Below, one piece after another: positions 8,357 to 14,784 of a stretch of DNA of 20,911 nucleotides. The number at the start of each line of letters is the position of its first letter. The stretch's first letter is position 1. Source of the DNA: Anaerolineales bacterium (GTDB taxonomy: Bacteria > Chloroflexota > Anaerolineae > Anaerolineales > UBA4823); the NCBI GenBank assembly GCA_022865865.1, contig JALHTN010000081.1, positions 1 to 20,911 on the forward strand. Direction: 5' to 3'. A program made the translations under genes and the position numbers. The notes beneath the pieces are model-generated. The model was not told where the DNA came from, did no database searches, and worked only from the letters and a program-made list of their open reading frames with translations.

Positions 8357-9298
8357 TTAAGGATTTACACTATATCTTTCAATAAGCCATTTTTGGACAA
8401 CATCCCCCACTATTTTTAAGCTTTTTGGTGACACTTTATCAGTGGTATCAGCGACTGTATGCCAATATGGGTAATCGAAGTCGATAATATCAACTGCGGG
8501 AATTCCAGCTTGGATAAAAGGTAAATGGTCGTCTATGATTCGGTGCTTTGGCAAGTTAATAAATTCATTTTCATATCCCAGCAATTCTGCAATCCCCCAA
8601 ATTTCTTGAGCTAAATTCGGATCAGAATTTTTTTCTATGTGGATATTCAACTCTGCATCACCGACCATATCAACGATCACAACTGCGTCGGGTTTTCCTT
8701 GCAATGATTCAACGAATGCCCGCGAACCAAGGATCCATTCTCCTCCTGGCATACTGCCATTATCTTCAGCGTCAAAATAAACTAACCAGATATTGGCCTG
8801 CAAATCATCAGGTAGGATTCTGGCTAGTTCAAGTAAAACTGATACACCAGAAGCGCCATCATTTGCCCCAGGAACTGGTTTAGTTCTGTTCTCTGGAAGT
8901 GGATCACGATCTGCGATTATTCTCGAATCATAGTGCGCGCCAAGAATGACCCAAGGGTAATTGTCATTAATTTCTCTTTTCGCTATTATGTTTTGAATTT
9001 CGTGTCCCCCATAATATAAGGTTTGGTCTTCCACTTCCCAACCCAGATCTTTACTGGTGGATAGCAACCAGGACCTGACCTGCTCGTGTGCATGGCTCCC
9101 GATCACTCTCGGTCCTAGATCGACTTGATATTCCAGATCCTGAAAAGCGCGCTTTGGATTGAATGCTGGAGTTTCAGATTTAGGAATCTGAGAGATACAG
9201 GATGACATGCTGATCGATAAGACAATAACTAGGAGTAGTTGGTTCTTTCGATAAGCAGTGGAGAACATCAGTATGGTGTCCAAGATGGCTATGCGCAT
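8357..9298 (-). CDS. M28-family zinc hydrolase, glutaminyl-cyclase-like, probable lipoprotein
   Basis: A 313-residue exported zinc hydrolase. A hydrophobic stretch (LLLVIVLSIS, about 21-30) ends at C34 in a lipobox-like MSSC, so it is probably membrane-anchored outside the cell. The M28 core shows GAHYDSR (120-126, H122), PGANDGASGV (143-152, Zn ligand D147), YFDAEDNG (174-181, with E178-D179 where the family has a catalytic Glu followed by a Zn-ligand Glu or Asp), LGSRAF (190-195) and YWHTVAD (278-284, H280). The segment IDDHLPF (255-261) before YWHT is typical of the glutaminyl cyclase branch rather than of classical aminopeptidases. It may therefore cyclise N-terminal glutamine or act as an aminopeptidase; the sequence does not settle this. 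The start could be the ATG at 9298 or the ATG ten codons later (9268), which gives a neater signal peptide. It follows trmFO by 18 bases. Confidence 0.85.
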   Translation of the reverse strand: MRIAILDTILMFSTAYRKNQLLLVIVLSISMSSCISQIPKSETPAFNPKRAFQDLEYQVDLGPRVIGSHAHEQVRSWLLSTSKDLGWEVEDQTLYYGGHEIQNIIAKREINDNYPWVILGAHYDSRIIADRDPLPENRTKPVPGANDGASGVSVLLELARILPDDLQANIWLVYFDAEDNGSMPGGEWILGSRAFVESLQGKPDAVVIVDMVGDAELNIHIEKNSDPNLAQEIWGIAELLGYENEFINLPKHRIIDDHLPFIQAGIPAVDIIDFDYPYWHTVADTTDKVSPKSLKIVGDVVQKWLIERYSVNP

Positions 9299-9316
9299 TA
9301 TCGCAGCAGATCCCCT

Positions 9317-10675
9317 TTAATTCTCTGAGGTGTTTATATAATGCTTCAATTGGTTGAGTGCCCTTTCTGAATAAGCGGCCGCACGCTGTCGCTTATTCAG
9401 CTTCCTTGTTGATTCTAGAGGAGGCAAAATACCAAAATTCGCTTTCATAGGTTGGAAATCTTGAGGTGCGGCATGTGTGATGTAGTGACAGAGCGCACCG
9501 ATCATCGTTTCTCTCGGATATGAGTGCAGCTGTTTTCCTTCAAAATAGCGGGTGCTGTTTCTACCTGCCAATAAACCTGAAGCGATATTTCCCGCATACC
9601 CTTCAATACCCGTAATCTGTCCAGCAAAAAATAAACCGGCTCTTTGCTTTGACTGCATGGTAGGCTCAATCAGATTGGGAGAGAATAAAAATGTATTCCG
9701 GTGCATCTGTCCAAACCTTAAGAATTCTGCGTTTTCAAGCCCAGGTATCATTCGAAACACACGTCGCTGTTCAGAAAATTTTAGATTGGTCTGGAATCCT
9801 ACGAGGTTGTACATTGTTCCAGCGAGATTATCCTGTCTTAATTGGACAACTGCGTGCGGTCGCTCACCAGAGCGTGGATCGGTTAATCCAACAGGTCTGA
9901 GGGGACCAAATGCTAAAGCTCTCTCATCTCTTCCTGCTAAAACCTCGATCGGTAGGCATCCTTCGAAATATTGATGTGCACCCGCAATTACACCGCCACC
10001 ATTCTGAAAGCCTTGATCGAAATCCTTTAATTTTATGCGTTCTGCTTTTGAAAGAACCTCGACAAACGCTTCATATTCTGATTTGTTCATCGGGCAATTA
10101 ATGTAATCCCCCTGATCTTGGGTACCTCGTCCGTAACGCGAACCCCTATAAGCAACTTCCATATCCACAGAATCAAGCCCTACAATCGGGGCAATCGCAT
10201 CGAAGAAATATAGATTTTCATGTCCCGAGAATCTAACTACCGCATCCGATAAATTTTTTGACGTCAAAGGACCAGATGCAATGATAGCCAGCGTTTCAGG
10301 AATCTCTTTCATTTCCTTGCGGATGACTTCAATATTCGGGTGAGAATTAATCTTTTCCGTGACTAAACTCGCAAACCCTTCACGGTCAACAGCCAGAGCA
10401 CCTCCAGCGGGTAAAGCTGTTTGATCAGCGCATTGGATCAGAAGCGAATCAAGAATGCGGAGTTCTTGCTTGAGGAGACCAGATGCGCGATCAAGAATAT
10501 TCGAACCCAATGAATTTGAACAAACCAATTCAGCCAGATCTGAACTGGTGTGCGCGCCGGTATTCAACTCTGGACGCATTTCATAAAGCTCTACAGAAAG
10601 GCCACCATTAGCTGCCTGCCAGGCTGCTTCACTCCCAGCCAATCCCCCTCCAACAATAATTACACGATTGGACAT
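9317..10675 (-). CDS. trmFO: Methylenetetrahydrofolate-tRNA-(uracil-5-)-methyltransferase TrmFO
   Basis: A 452-residue FAD/folate enzyme that makes 5-methyluridine at position 54 in the T-loop of tRNA. The N-terminus holds the FAD dinucleotide fold [15 protein letters not shown] (5-19). [29 protein letters not shown] (31-59) contains conserved C52. The second family cysteine is C241 in [21 protein letters not shown], the QLRQDN and NLVGFQTNL stretches, and [23 protein letters not shown] near the C-terminus are all diagnostic. Between the helix after residue 205 and FEGC there is a Gly-rich stretch ([13 protein letters not shown]) that looks longer than in the better-known homologues. The ATG at 10675 starts exactly at the FAD fold. 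The gene leads a minus-strand operon and has a convincing extended -10 promoter upstream. Confidence 0.96.
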   Translation of the reverse strand: MSNRVIIVGGGLAGSEAAWQAANGGLSVELYEMRPELNTGAHTSSDLAELVCSNSLGSNILDRASGLLKQELRILDSLLIQCADQTALPAGGALAVDREGFASLVTEKINSHPNIEVIRKEMKEIPETLAIIASGPLTSKNLSDAVVRFSGHENLYFFDAIAPIVGLDSVDMEVAYRGSRYGRGTQDQGDYINCPMNKSEYEAFVEVLSKAERIKLKDFDQGFQNGGGVIAGAHQYFEGCLPIEVLAGRDERALAFGPLRPVGLTDPRSGERPHAVVQLRQDNLAGTMYNLVGFQTNLKFSEQRRVFRMIPGLENAEFLRFGQMHRNTFLFSPNLIEPTMQSKQRAGLFFAGQITGIEGYAGNIASGLLAGRNSTRYFEGKQLHSYPRETMIGALCHYITHAAPQDFQPMKANFGILPPLESTRKLNKRQRAAAYSERALNQLKHYINTSEN

Positions 10676-10740
10676 ACTATTTGTTTTCCACCAGTTAATT
10701 TACCAACAATATCTTCAACTCAACTCGAACAGGAAAAAAT

Positions 10741-10770
10741 ATTCTACCATGCTGAATTTTCAGATCGCAA
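10741..10770 (-). promoter_or_regulatory. trmFO promoter with extended -10
   Basis: On the minus strand, TTGCGA (10770-10765) is an acceptable -35. An 18-base spacer follows, then TAGAAT (10746-10741) as the -10. A TG one base ahead of the -10 gives the extended form TGGTAGAAT. Transcription would begin about 60 bases upstream of the trmFO ATG at 10675. Confidence 0.55.
10752..10763. repeat. Palindrome in the spacer of the trmFO promoter, possible operator
   Basis: CTGAATTTTCAG is a near-perfect palindrome (CTGAA/TTCAG around TT). It lies wholly inside the spacer between the -35 and -10 of the trmFO promoter. A bound repressor there would block polymerase. No regulator can be named. Confidence 0.25.
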
Positions 10771-10835
10771 TTCTCTCCCAAAACCGGAAAATATGAGATT
10801 CTCCATGGGAACGATAAAATTCAACTAATATGCTT

Positions 10836-10841
10836 TATAAT
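10836..10841 (+). promoter_or_regulatory. Candidate -10 element for tatA
   Basis: TATAAT at 10836-10841 lies 64 bases ahead of the tatA ATG in the divergent gap. No good -35 is visible 16-18 bases upstream (only GATAAA at 10813-10818). The tatA ribosome site itself is strong: AGGAGA at 10893-10898, seven bases before the ATG. Confidence 0.35.
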
Positions 10842-10905
10842 AAATAGATCAGAACGTGGATTCTCATGGTCATTTGATTATGATAATAATTTAGGAGAAA
10901 ATATA

Positions 10906-11100
10906 ATGCTCGGTGGTTTTGGAGTTACTGAACTTCTTATCGTCCTGGTTATAGTTCTGGTTTTGTTCGGAGTAGGTCGGATCAGCAAAATTGCCGGTGA
11001 AATGGGCAGTGGGATTAAAGCTTTTAAGGATGGTTTACAGGGTCCAGAAGGCGAAGAAGAAAACCAGGAAGAAGAACCGGTCGAGGAATCCAAAGCATAA
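10906..11100 (+). CDS. tatA: Twin-arginine translocase subunit TatA/TatE
   Basis: A 64-residue TatA-type protein, the pore-forming component of the Tat pathway that exports folded proteins. After a short MLGGFGVTE N-terminus there is one membrane helix (ELLIVLVIVLVLFG, about 9-22) with the family Phe-Gly hinge. The amphipathic helix GRISKIAGEMGSGIKAFKDG (24-43) follows. The tail from residue 46 on is strongly acidic (repeated Glu). Length and layout fit TatA or TatE. TatB is usually longer. No tatC is in the window. The ATG has a strong AGGAGA site. It lies divergent from trmFO and ahead of the hydrolase gene, separated from it by 101 bases containing an inverted repeat. Confidence 0.92.
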   Translation: MLGGFGVTELLIVLVIVLVLFGVGRISKIAGEMGSGIKAFKDGLQGPEGEEENQEEEPVEESKA

Positions 11101-11133
11101 TAGTAGATTAAGGTACCCAATTGTGAATCCTGG

Positions 11134-11161
11134 CTAAAGTAAACAAATGTTTTTACTTTAG
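11134..11161 (+). repeat. AT-rich perfect hairpin between tatA and the hydrolase gene
   Basis: CTAAAGTAAA (11134-11143) and TTTACTTTAG (11152-11161) pair perfectly over ten bases around an eight-base loop. The stem has only two G-C pairs and is followed by AGCAAATACG rather than a U-run, so it is a poor intrinsic terminator. It might be an mRNA stability or processing element, or a binding site for a dimeric regulator of the downstream gene. Confidence 0.45.
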
Positions 11162-11201
11162 AGCAAATACGCTTGATTGGATCCATAACTGGATTGGGGG
11201 T

Positions 11202-12071
11202 ATGATTGTCCAACTACCTTTGGAAGATATTAAAGCATATCCAACACATCGTCCTAATTCATCAATTAGTATGGCAGAGATAAGACTTGAGCCAGGTTTA
11301 ACGATTCATTATCAAGATTTCAATCCTCTAGGATCCCCTACAATCGTTCTCCTGCACGGTCTTGGTGCTTCTGGAGATTCTTGGCAGCTTCAAATTCCCG
11401 CCTTGACAGGTGAAGGATACCGGGTGATCGTACCCGATATGCGCGGCTTCGGTAAAAGCACCTATCCTGGTGGAGGCAATAATCCCAGTATAATGGCTCA
11501 GGATCTGATCTGTTTAATGCAGCTGTTGAGGCAAGAGAAATTTCACCTGGTTGGGATCTCCCTTGGGGGCACAGTCGCCCTGCAAATAGTCCTGACCAGG
11601 CCTGACCTGGTCAAATCGCTCCTGATAACGAATTCCTTTGCCAAACTGCGACCCAAGAGATTATCCCTTTGGTTTTTCTACGGAATTCGTTTAATCTTGG
11701 TCCATCTAAGCGGTATTGAGACTCAAGCAAAATATGTTTCGAACAGATTGTTTCCCGATCCAGGGCAGAAAGTTCTGCGAGAAAAATTCAGAGAACAAGT
11801 CAACCAATCAAACCCTCGGGGATACCGCTCTACGATGCGCTCTCTCGCCTCTTTCGACGCCTCCTCCAGGGTCGGGGAAATCCAAACCCCTACTCTGGTT
11901 ATTACTGGAGGAAGAGATACAGTGGTTCCGCCTGCAAGTCAAGTTGAATTAGCCAAGTTAATCCCTGACGCGCAGCACATATTTATACAAGATGCAGGAC
12001 ATGCGGTAACTGTGGAAAAACCAGATCAATATAATCCGGTCATCCTCGAGTTTTTGCAGAACTACAATTAA
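11202..12071 (+). CDS. Alpha/beta-fold hydrolase
   Basis: A 289-residue alpha/beta hydrolase with a complete catalytic triad. VLLHGLGAS (49-57) carries the oxyanion His-Gly. The nucleophile elbow is GISLGG (118-123) with S120. D239 lies in GGRDTVVPP (237-244) and H267 in DAGHAVTVEKP (264-274). VPDMRGFGKS (77-86) is typical of the family. The cap region around 150-200 (RLSLWFFYGIRLILVHLSG) is hydrophobic, suggesting a lipophilic substrate. There is no signal peptide, so it is cytoplasmic. The reaction (esterase, lactonase, C-C hydrolase) cannot be read. The ATG at 11202 has a G-rich GGGGG run too close to it. An internal ATG at 11271 (MAEIRLEPG) is a reasonable alternative, since the hydrolase fold begins there. 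hypA follows after 34 bases. Confidence 0.88.
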   Translation: MIVQLPLEDIKAYPTHRPNSSISMAEIRLEPGLTIHYQDFNPLGSPTIVLLHGLGASGDSWQLQIPALTGEGYRVIVPDMRGFGKSTYPGGGNNPSIMAQDLICLMQLLRQEKFHLVGISLGGTVALQIVLTRPDLVKSLLITNSFAKLRPKRLSLWFFYGIRLILVHLSGIETQAKYVSNRLFPDPGQKVLREKFREQVNQSNPRGYRSTMRSLASFDASSRVGEIQTPTLVITGGRDTVVPPASQVELAKLIPDAQHIFIQDAGHAVTVEKPDQYNPVILEFLQNYN

Positions 12072-12105
12072 TTATAAAAATCTCTGCCACGGAAAAAACA
12101 TCCAT

Positions 12106-12450
12106 ATGCATGAACTCACAATCACGGAAAGCCTCTTAGAAATTGCCCTCAGGCACGGAGATAATGCGAAAGCAAACCGGATCACAGATCTCTATCTGGT
12201 GATTGGGGAGCTAGCCTCGGTAGTTGATGATTCGGTGCAGTTTTATTGGGATATCATCGCTAAAGACACACCAGCAGAAGGAGCGACCCTGCACTTCCAA
12301 CGGAAAGATACAGAAATACAATGTCTCGATTGCGAGCAAAGATATCACCCCACAAATAACATGATGGCATGTCCTAATTGCCAAAGCATCAATGTAAAAA
12401 TACTCTCTGGTGAGGAGTTTTTTCTTGAAGCAATCAATATTGAGAGCTGA
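12106..12450 (+). CDS. hypA: Hydrogenase nickel incorporation protein HypA
   Basis: A 114-residue nickel metallochaperone. The invariant N-terminus MHE binds Ni through the N-terminal amine and H2. The zinc domain has C73-x2-C76 and C89-x2-C92 (CLDC and CPNC). TITESLLEIAL and LVIGELASVVDDSVQFYWD are typical of the family, and the length is normal. It delivers nickel to [NiFe] hydrogenase together with HypB, and in some bacteria to urease. No hydrogenase or other hyp gene is in the window, so its client must be elsewhere. The conserved MHE fixes the start at 12106; the ribosome site is weak (GGA about 13 bases upstream). It probably shares a transcript with the hydrolase gene. Confidence 0.95.
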   Translation: MHELTITESLLEIALRHGDNAKANRITDLYLVIGELASVVDDSVQFYWDIIAKDTPAEGATLHFQRKDTEIQCLDCEQRYHPTNNMMACPNCQSINVKILSGEEFFLEAINIES

Positions 12451-12462
12451 TCCAGATGCTTG

Positions 12463-12765
12463 CTATTCTTCATCCCCCTGATCACTCGTGACTCTTGACC
12501 GGGTGAAAAATGAAAACACAGCCGCGCCAAGTATGCCTAACAGCACAATAACCAGTTCCATAATACCGTAGAATGACTGGGCAGCCTCTTGATCTACACC
12601 TTGACCAGCGACCTGCCCGAGCAGGATCAGGATAGGTAAGGGAGCCATCAAGAATAATCCCGCCACCCGAGCTCTCCACCCAACCACTCTAAGATTCCAA
12701 GGCAACCTAACACTCCCAAATGTAAATGCATACACACCGAAAATAAATACCAGCATCTCAAACAT
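12463..12765 (-). CDS. Small three-helix membrane protein, unknown function
   Basis: A 100-residue hydrophobic protein that I do not recognise. It has about three membrane segments: residues 1-18 (MFEMLVFIFGVYAFTFGS), about 34-53 (VAGLFLMAPLPILILLGQVA) and about 68-87 (IMELVIVLLGILGAAVFSFF). A basic loop (RLPWNLRVVGWRAR) lies between the first two, and the tail is short and charged. The ATG at 12765 is preceded by a GGTGA-type ribosome site. The gene converges on hypA with a 12-base gap and is divergent from the secreted peptidase gene. An alternative frame over the same bases (12482-12679) has no membrane or domain logic. Confidence 0.7.
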   Translation of the reverse strand: MFEMLVFIFGVYAFTFGSVRLPWNLRVVGWRARVAGLFLMAPLPILILLGQVAGQGVDQEAAQSFYGIMELVIVLLGILGAAVFSFFTRSRVTSDQGDEE

Positions 12766-12905
12766 ATCGTCACCACATAACCCTGATTCGCGAGAACTGA
12801 AAATGGTTAGAATAATATTACATCATATTGAGACCTATCACTGTTCCGTCAGTGTTGGCATCGTTTTTGCAACTCTTTGTCTTGAAGATTTCCAATCCCA
12901 AATTA

Positions 12906-14234
12906 ATGAAAACTAATATGATGCGACGACATAAATATTTCATCACAATCTTTATACTTTGCGCCATTTTGATGGTTTCCACGACTTTATTTTATTCCGC
13001 AGCAGCCCAATCGAATCCAGAGCCCAACACTGATGGTTCACAAAGCTTCGAGACAGATTTCTCCTTTAGTTTACCAATCGTATTCCGTCCTCCCGATCCA
13101 ACACCGATCCCACCACCGGCCGGGATATATCCAAAAACCATCTTCTGCAGCAATTCTGCTCAAGGGATTCCGGATAATAATCAGGGGGGAGTCATAAGCA
13201 CGATTACGATCGATGATCCGCGGTTTATTGCTGATCTCGACGTCCGCTTGGATATCGATCACTCGTGGGTTGGCGATTTATTTATCACATTGCAACACGT
13301 GGAAAGTGGGCAGATGATCGAGTTAATCAACCGTCCTGGTAGTGCGCCCGGGACAAACGATGAGGGATGCAAATTAAATAATATCAAAACAATCCTCGAT
13401 GACGATGTCTCTCTTCCTGTTGAAAACGAGTGCTCTTTATACCCGGTTGCTATCGGTGTCAACGATTACATTGAGACAGCTATCGCAGGATCTTACATTC
13501 CTGATCAACCATTAACAATGTTTGACAGCGATTTTATCGCGGGGAATTGGACTTTAACAGTATCAGACCTGTCACCATTTGATAGCGGCAGAATCAATCA
13601 ATGGTGTCTTGGCGTTGAGTTAATAGACTCCCCAGTGGTAATCCCCACACAACCCCCACCTTCTGGTTTACCAAAGCAAGCCCAAATATCCGGAGTTAGC
13701 GGTCAAGGTCAAGCCCTTCCACTGGATTGTGAATCACGATCGGCAGTTGATTGGGCAAACTTCTTTGGTGTGAACATCAATGAGTATGAATTCTTCGATG
13801 GTTTACCCCCCTCGGAAAATCCTGACCGGGGTTTCGTCGGTAACGTTCGGGGCACCTGGGGACAAATCCCTCCCTTTGCGTATGGCGTACATGCAGAACC
13901 GATCGCGAAACGCTTACGCAAATATGGGCTGCCGGCTGACGCACAGAGTTACCTTTCCTGGAACCATCTCAAAGCAGAAATTTCTAATGGCAAACCAGTG
14001 ATTGTTTGGATCGTTGGATCAAATCCAATCGGTAATGGTATCCCTGTCTACTACCAATCCAGCGACGGTCATCTTTCAACCGTCGCCCGCTATGAACACA
14101 CCGTGGTTCTCACTGGTTACACTCAGGACAGCGTATTTTATCTGAATGGGGGTACAATTTACGAAGAAGATTTAAAACAGTTTCTTGAATCCTGGTCTGC
14201 GCTCGGCAATATGGCAGTTATCTGGCAGCCTTGA
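12906..14234 (+). CDS. Secreted protein with P-domain and C39-like cysteine peptidase domain
   Basis: A 442-residue exported protein. A signal peptide (basic MMRRHK, then YFITIFILCAILMVSTTLFY) ends near AAAQ, about residue 35. A Pro-rich linker follows (RPPDPTPIPPP, 61-71). Residues about 77-240 form a proprotein-convertase P-domain: DLDVRLDIDHSWVGDL (110-125), LNNIKTILDDD, FDSDFIAGNWTLTVSD and GRINQWCLGVEL. After a second Pro-rich linker, residues 256-442 look like a C39-type papain-fold peptidase. C275 lies in LPLDCESRSAVDWA, H398 in YEHTVVLTGY, and N414 in YLNGG is a candidate third residue. P-domains usually accompany subtilisin-like proteases, so this pairing is unusual. An in-frame TTG at 12828 would only add a non-signal-like extension, so I chose the ATG at 12906; an ATG at 12918 is also possible. 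No good ribosome site is visible. Confidence 0.8.
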   Translation: MKTNMMRRHKYFITIFILCAILMVSTTLFYSAAAQSNPEPNTDGSQSFETDFSFSLPIVFRPPDPTPIPPPAGIYPKTIFCSNSAQGIPDNNQGGVISTITIDDPRFIADLDVRLDIDHSWVGDLFITLQHVESGQMIELINRPGSAPGTNDEGCKLNNIKTILDDDVSLPVENECSLYPVAIGVNDYIETAIAGSYIPDQPLTMFDSDFIAGNWTLTVSDLSPFDSGRINQWCLGVELIDSPVVIPTQPPPSGLPKQAQISGVSGQGQALPLDCESRSAVDWANFFGVNINEYEFFDGLPPSENPDRGFVGNVRGTWGQIPPFAYGVHAEPIAKRLRKYGLPADAQSYLSWNHLKAEISNGKPVIVWIVGSNPIGNGIPVYYQSSDGHLSTVARYEHTVVLTGYTQDSVFYLNGGTIYEEDLKQFLESWSALGNMAVIWQP

Positions 14235-14260
14235 AAAGGAAAACTAATTGCTGAGATCAA

Positions 14261-14297
14261 ACAAGCCCCTTTTTCTGGGGCTTGTATTATTTTGATT
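14261..14297 (+). terminator. Intrinsic terminator after the P-domain/C39-like gene
   Basis: ACAAGCCCC (14261-14269) and GGGGCTTGT (14277-14285) form a nine-base-pair hairpin with a TTTTTCT loop. The T-rich ATTATTTTGATTT follows. It lies 27 bases after the stop codon. The minus-strand flank ahead of the hairpin is less T-rich, so it acts mainly on plus-strand transcripts. Confidence 0.85.
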
Positions 14298-14331
14298 TAC
14301 CTAATGAGTTTTATGAGCCCAATAGCTAGCT

Positions 14332-14559
14332 TCAGAATTCATCTTCGTCCAGCCAGAGTTCGTCATCATCCTCTTCTAAATCAACAGCCTCCCAGTCTTC
14401 TAACTCCTCCTCCGGGTCTTCCCAATCACCATCAGCTAAATCTGCAGCTCTCGAGAATGTCATACATCCGACATCAGGATCGACCTCAACAGCTGCGGCA
14501 ATACAATATCCATCATCTATAAACACACAGTCAATATAATGGCATCGTATTCGAGGCAT
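14332..14559 (-). CDS. DUF1540-like four-cysteine small protein with strongly acidic tail
   Basis: A 75-residue product starting MPRIRCHYIDCVFIDDGYC. Cysteines C6, C11, C19 and C32 (spacing C-x4-C-x7-C-x12-C, ending CMTF) resemble the small metal-binding-like DUF1540 domain, whose role is unknown to me. From about residue 39 on the protein is extremely acidic: about 22 of the last 37 residues are Asp or Glu, with four Trp. The start is well supported by AGGAGG (14570-14565) five bases before the ATG. A longer frame to 14652 would skip this site and is unlikely. It lies 225 bases downstream of moeA on the same strand and converges on the terminator of the secreted peptidase gene. Such a tail could mimic nucleic acid, bind basic partners or metal ions; this is inference. 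Confidence 0.75.
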   Translation of the reverse strand: MPRIRCHYIDCVFIDDGYCIAAAVEVDPDVGCMTFSRAADLADGDWEDPEEELEDWEAVDLEEDDDELWLDEDEF

Positions 14560-14564
14560 ACTCA

Positions 14565-14570
14565 CCTCCT
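14565..14570 (-). promoter_or_regulatory. Consensus Shine-Dalgarno that fixes the DUF1540-like start
   Basis: AGGAGG on the minus strand, followed by TGAGT and the ATG at 14559. It is the strongest ribosome binding site in the window and implies high translation of this 75-residue protein. It also rules out the upstream in-frame start at 14652. Confidence 0.85.
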
Positions 14571-14784
14571 GATTGATGAACTGGATTGTGCACTCTTCTC
14601 TCCCGTATTTTGTATCATTAATAAATATGGACAGGACCAAATGAAACACCAAAATTATAGCCGAAATGATGCAATTGGGGCTTGTTGCTTTCAGGATGTG
14701 TGTACATCATCAAAATAGAAAAATCCGAATCCTAATGATAAATATTCCCACGATATCAGCAATCAAGATTGCAGCGCGATTGGT

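Noticed and set aside
9552..9974. 140-codon plus-strand ORF opposite trmFO
   Set aside because: It is a shadow of the trmFO coding strand with no domain or start signals.
10550..10828. 92-codon plus-strand ORF running from the trmFO 5' end into the divergent gap
   Set aside because: It mirrors trmFO codons for half its length, covers the trmFO promoter and has no recognisable protein character.
12839..12854. Small inverted repeat CACTG/CAGTG ahead of the secreted peptidase gene
   Set aside because: Five-base arms are expected by chance and no promoter overlaps it clearly.
12828..12905. TTG-initiated 26-residue extension of the P-domain/C39-like protein
   Set aside because: It would place non-signal sequence ahead of a clear signal peptide; the ATG at 12906 gives a normal exported protein.
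12918..13010. Tat signal peptide on the secreted peptidase (MMRRHKYFI)
   Set aside because: The arginine pair lacks the S/T-R-R-x-F-L-K pattern and the hydrophobic core is long, which fits Sec export better.
14292..14522. 76-codon plus-strand ORF rich in Pro, His and Leu
   Set aside because: It is the complement of the acidic tail gene, which has a consensus ribosome site and conserved-looking cysteines.
14640..14717. 25-codon ORF (starting MKHQNYSRND) in the gap between moeA and the acidic-tail gene
   Set aside because: Too short, no convincing ribosome site, no recognisable features. The gap otherwise holds only a small GCAATC/GATTGC inverted repeat near 14759-14772 with no U-run.
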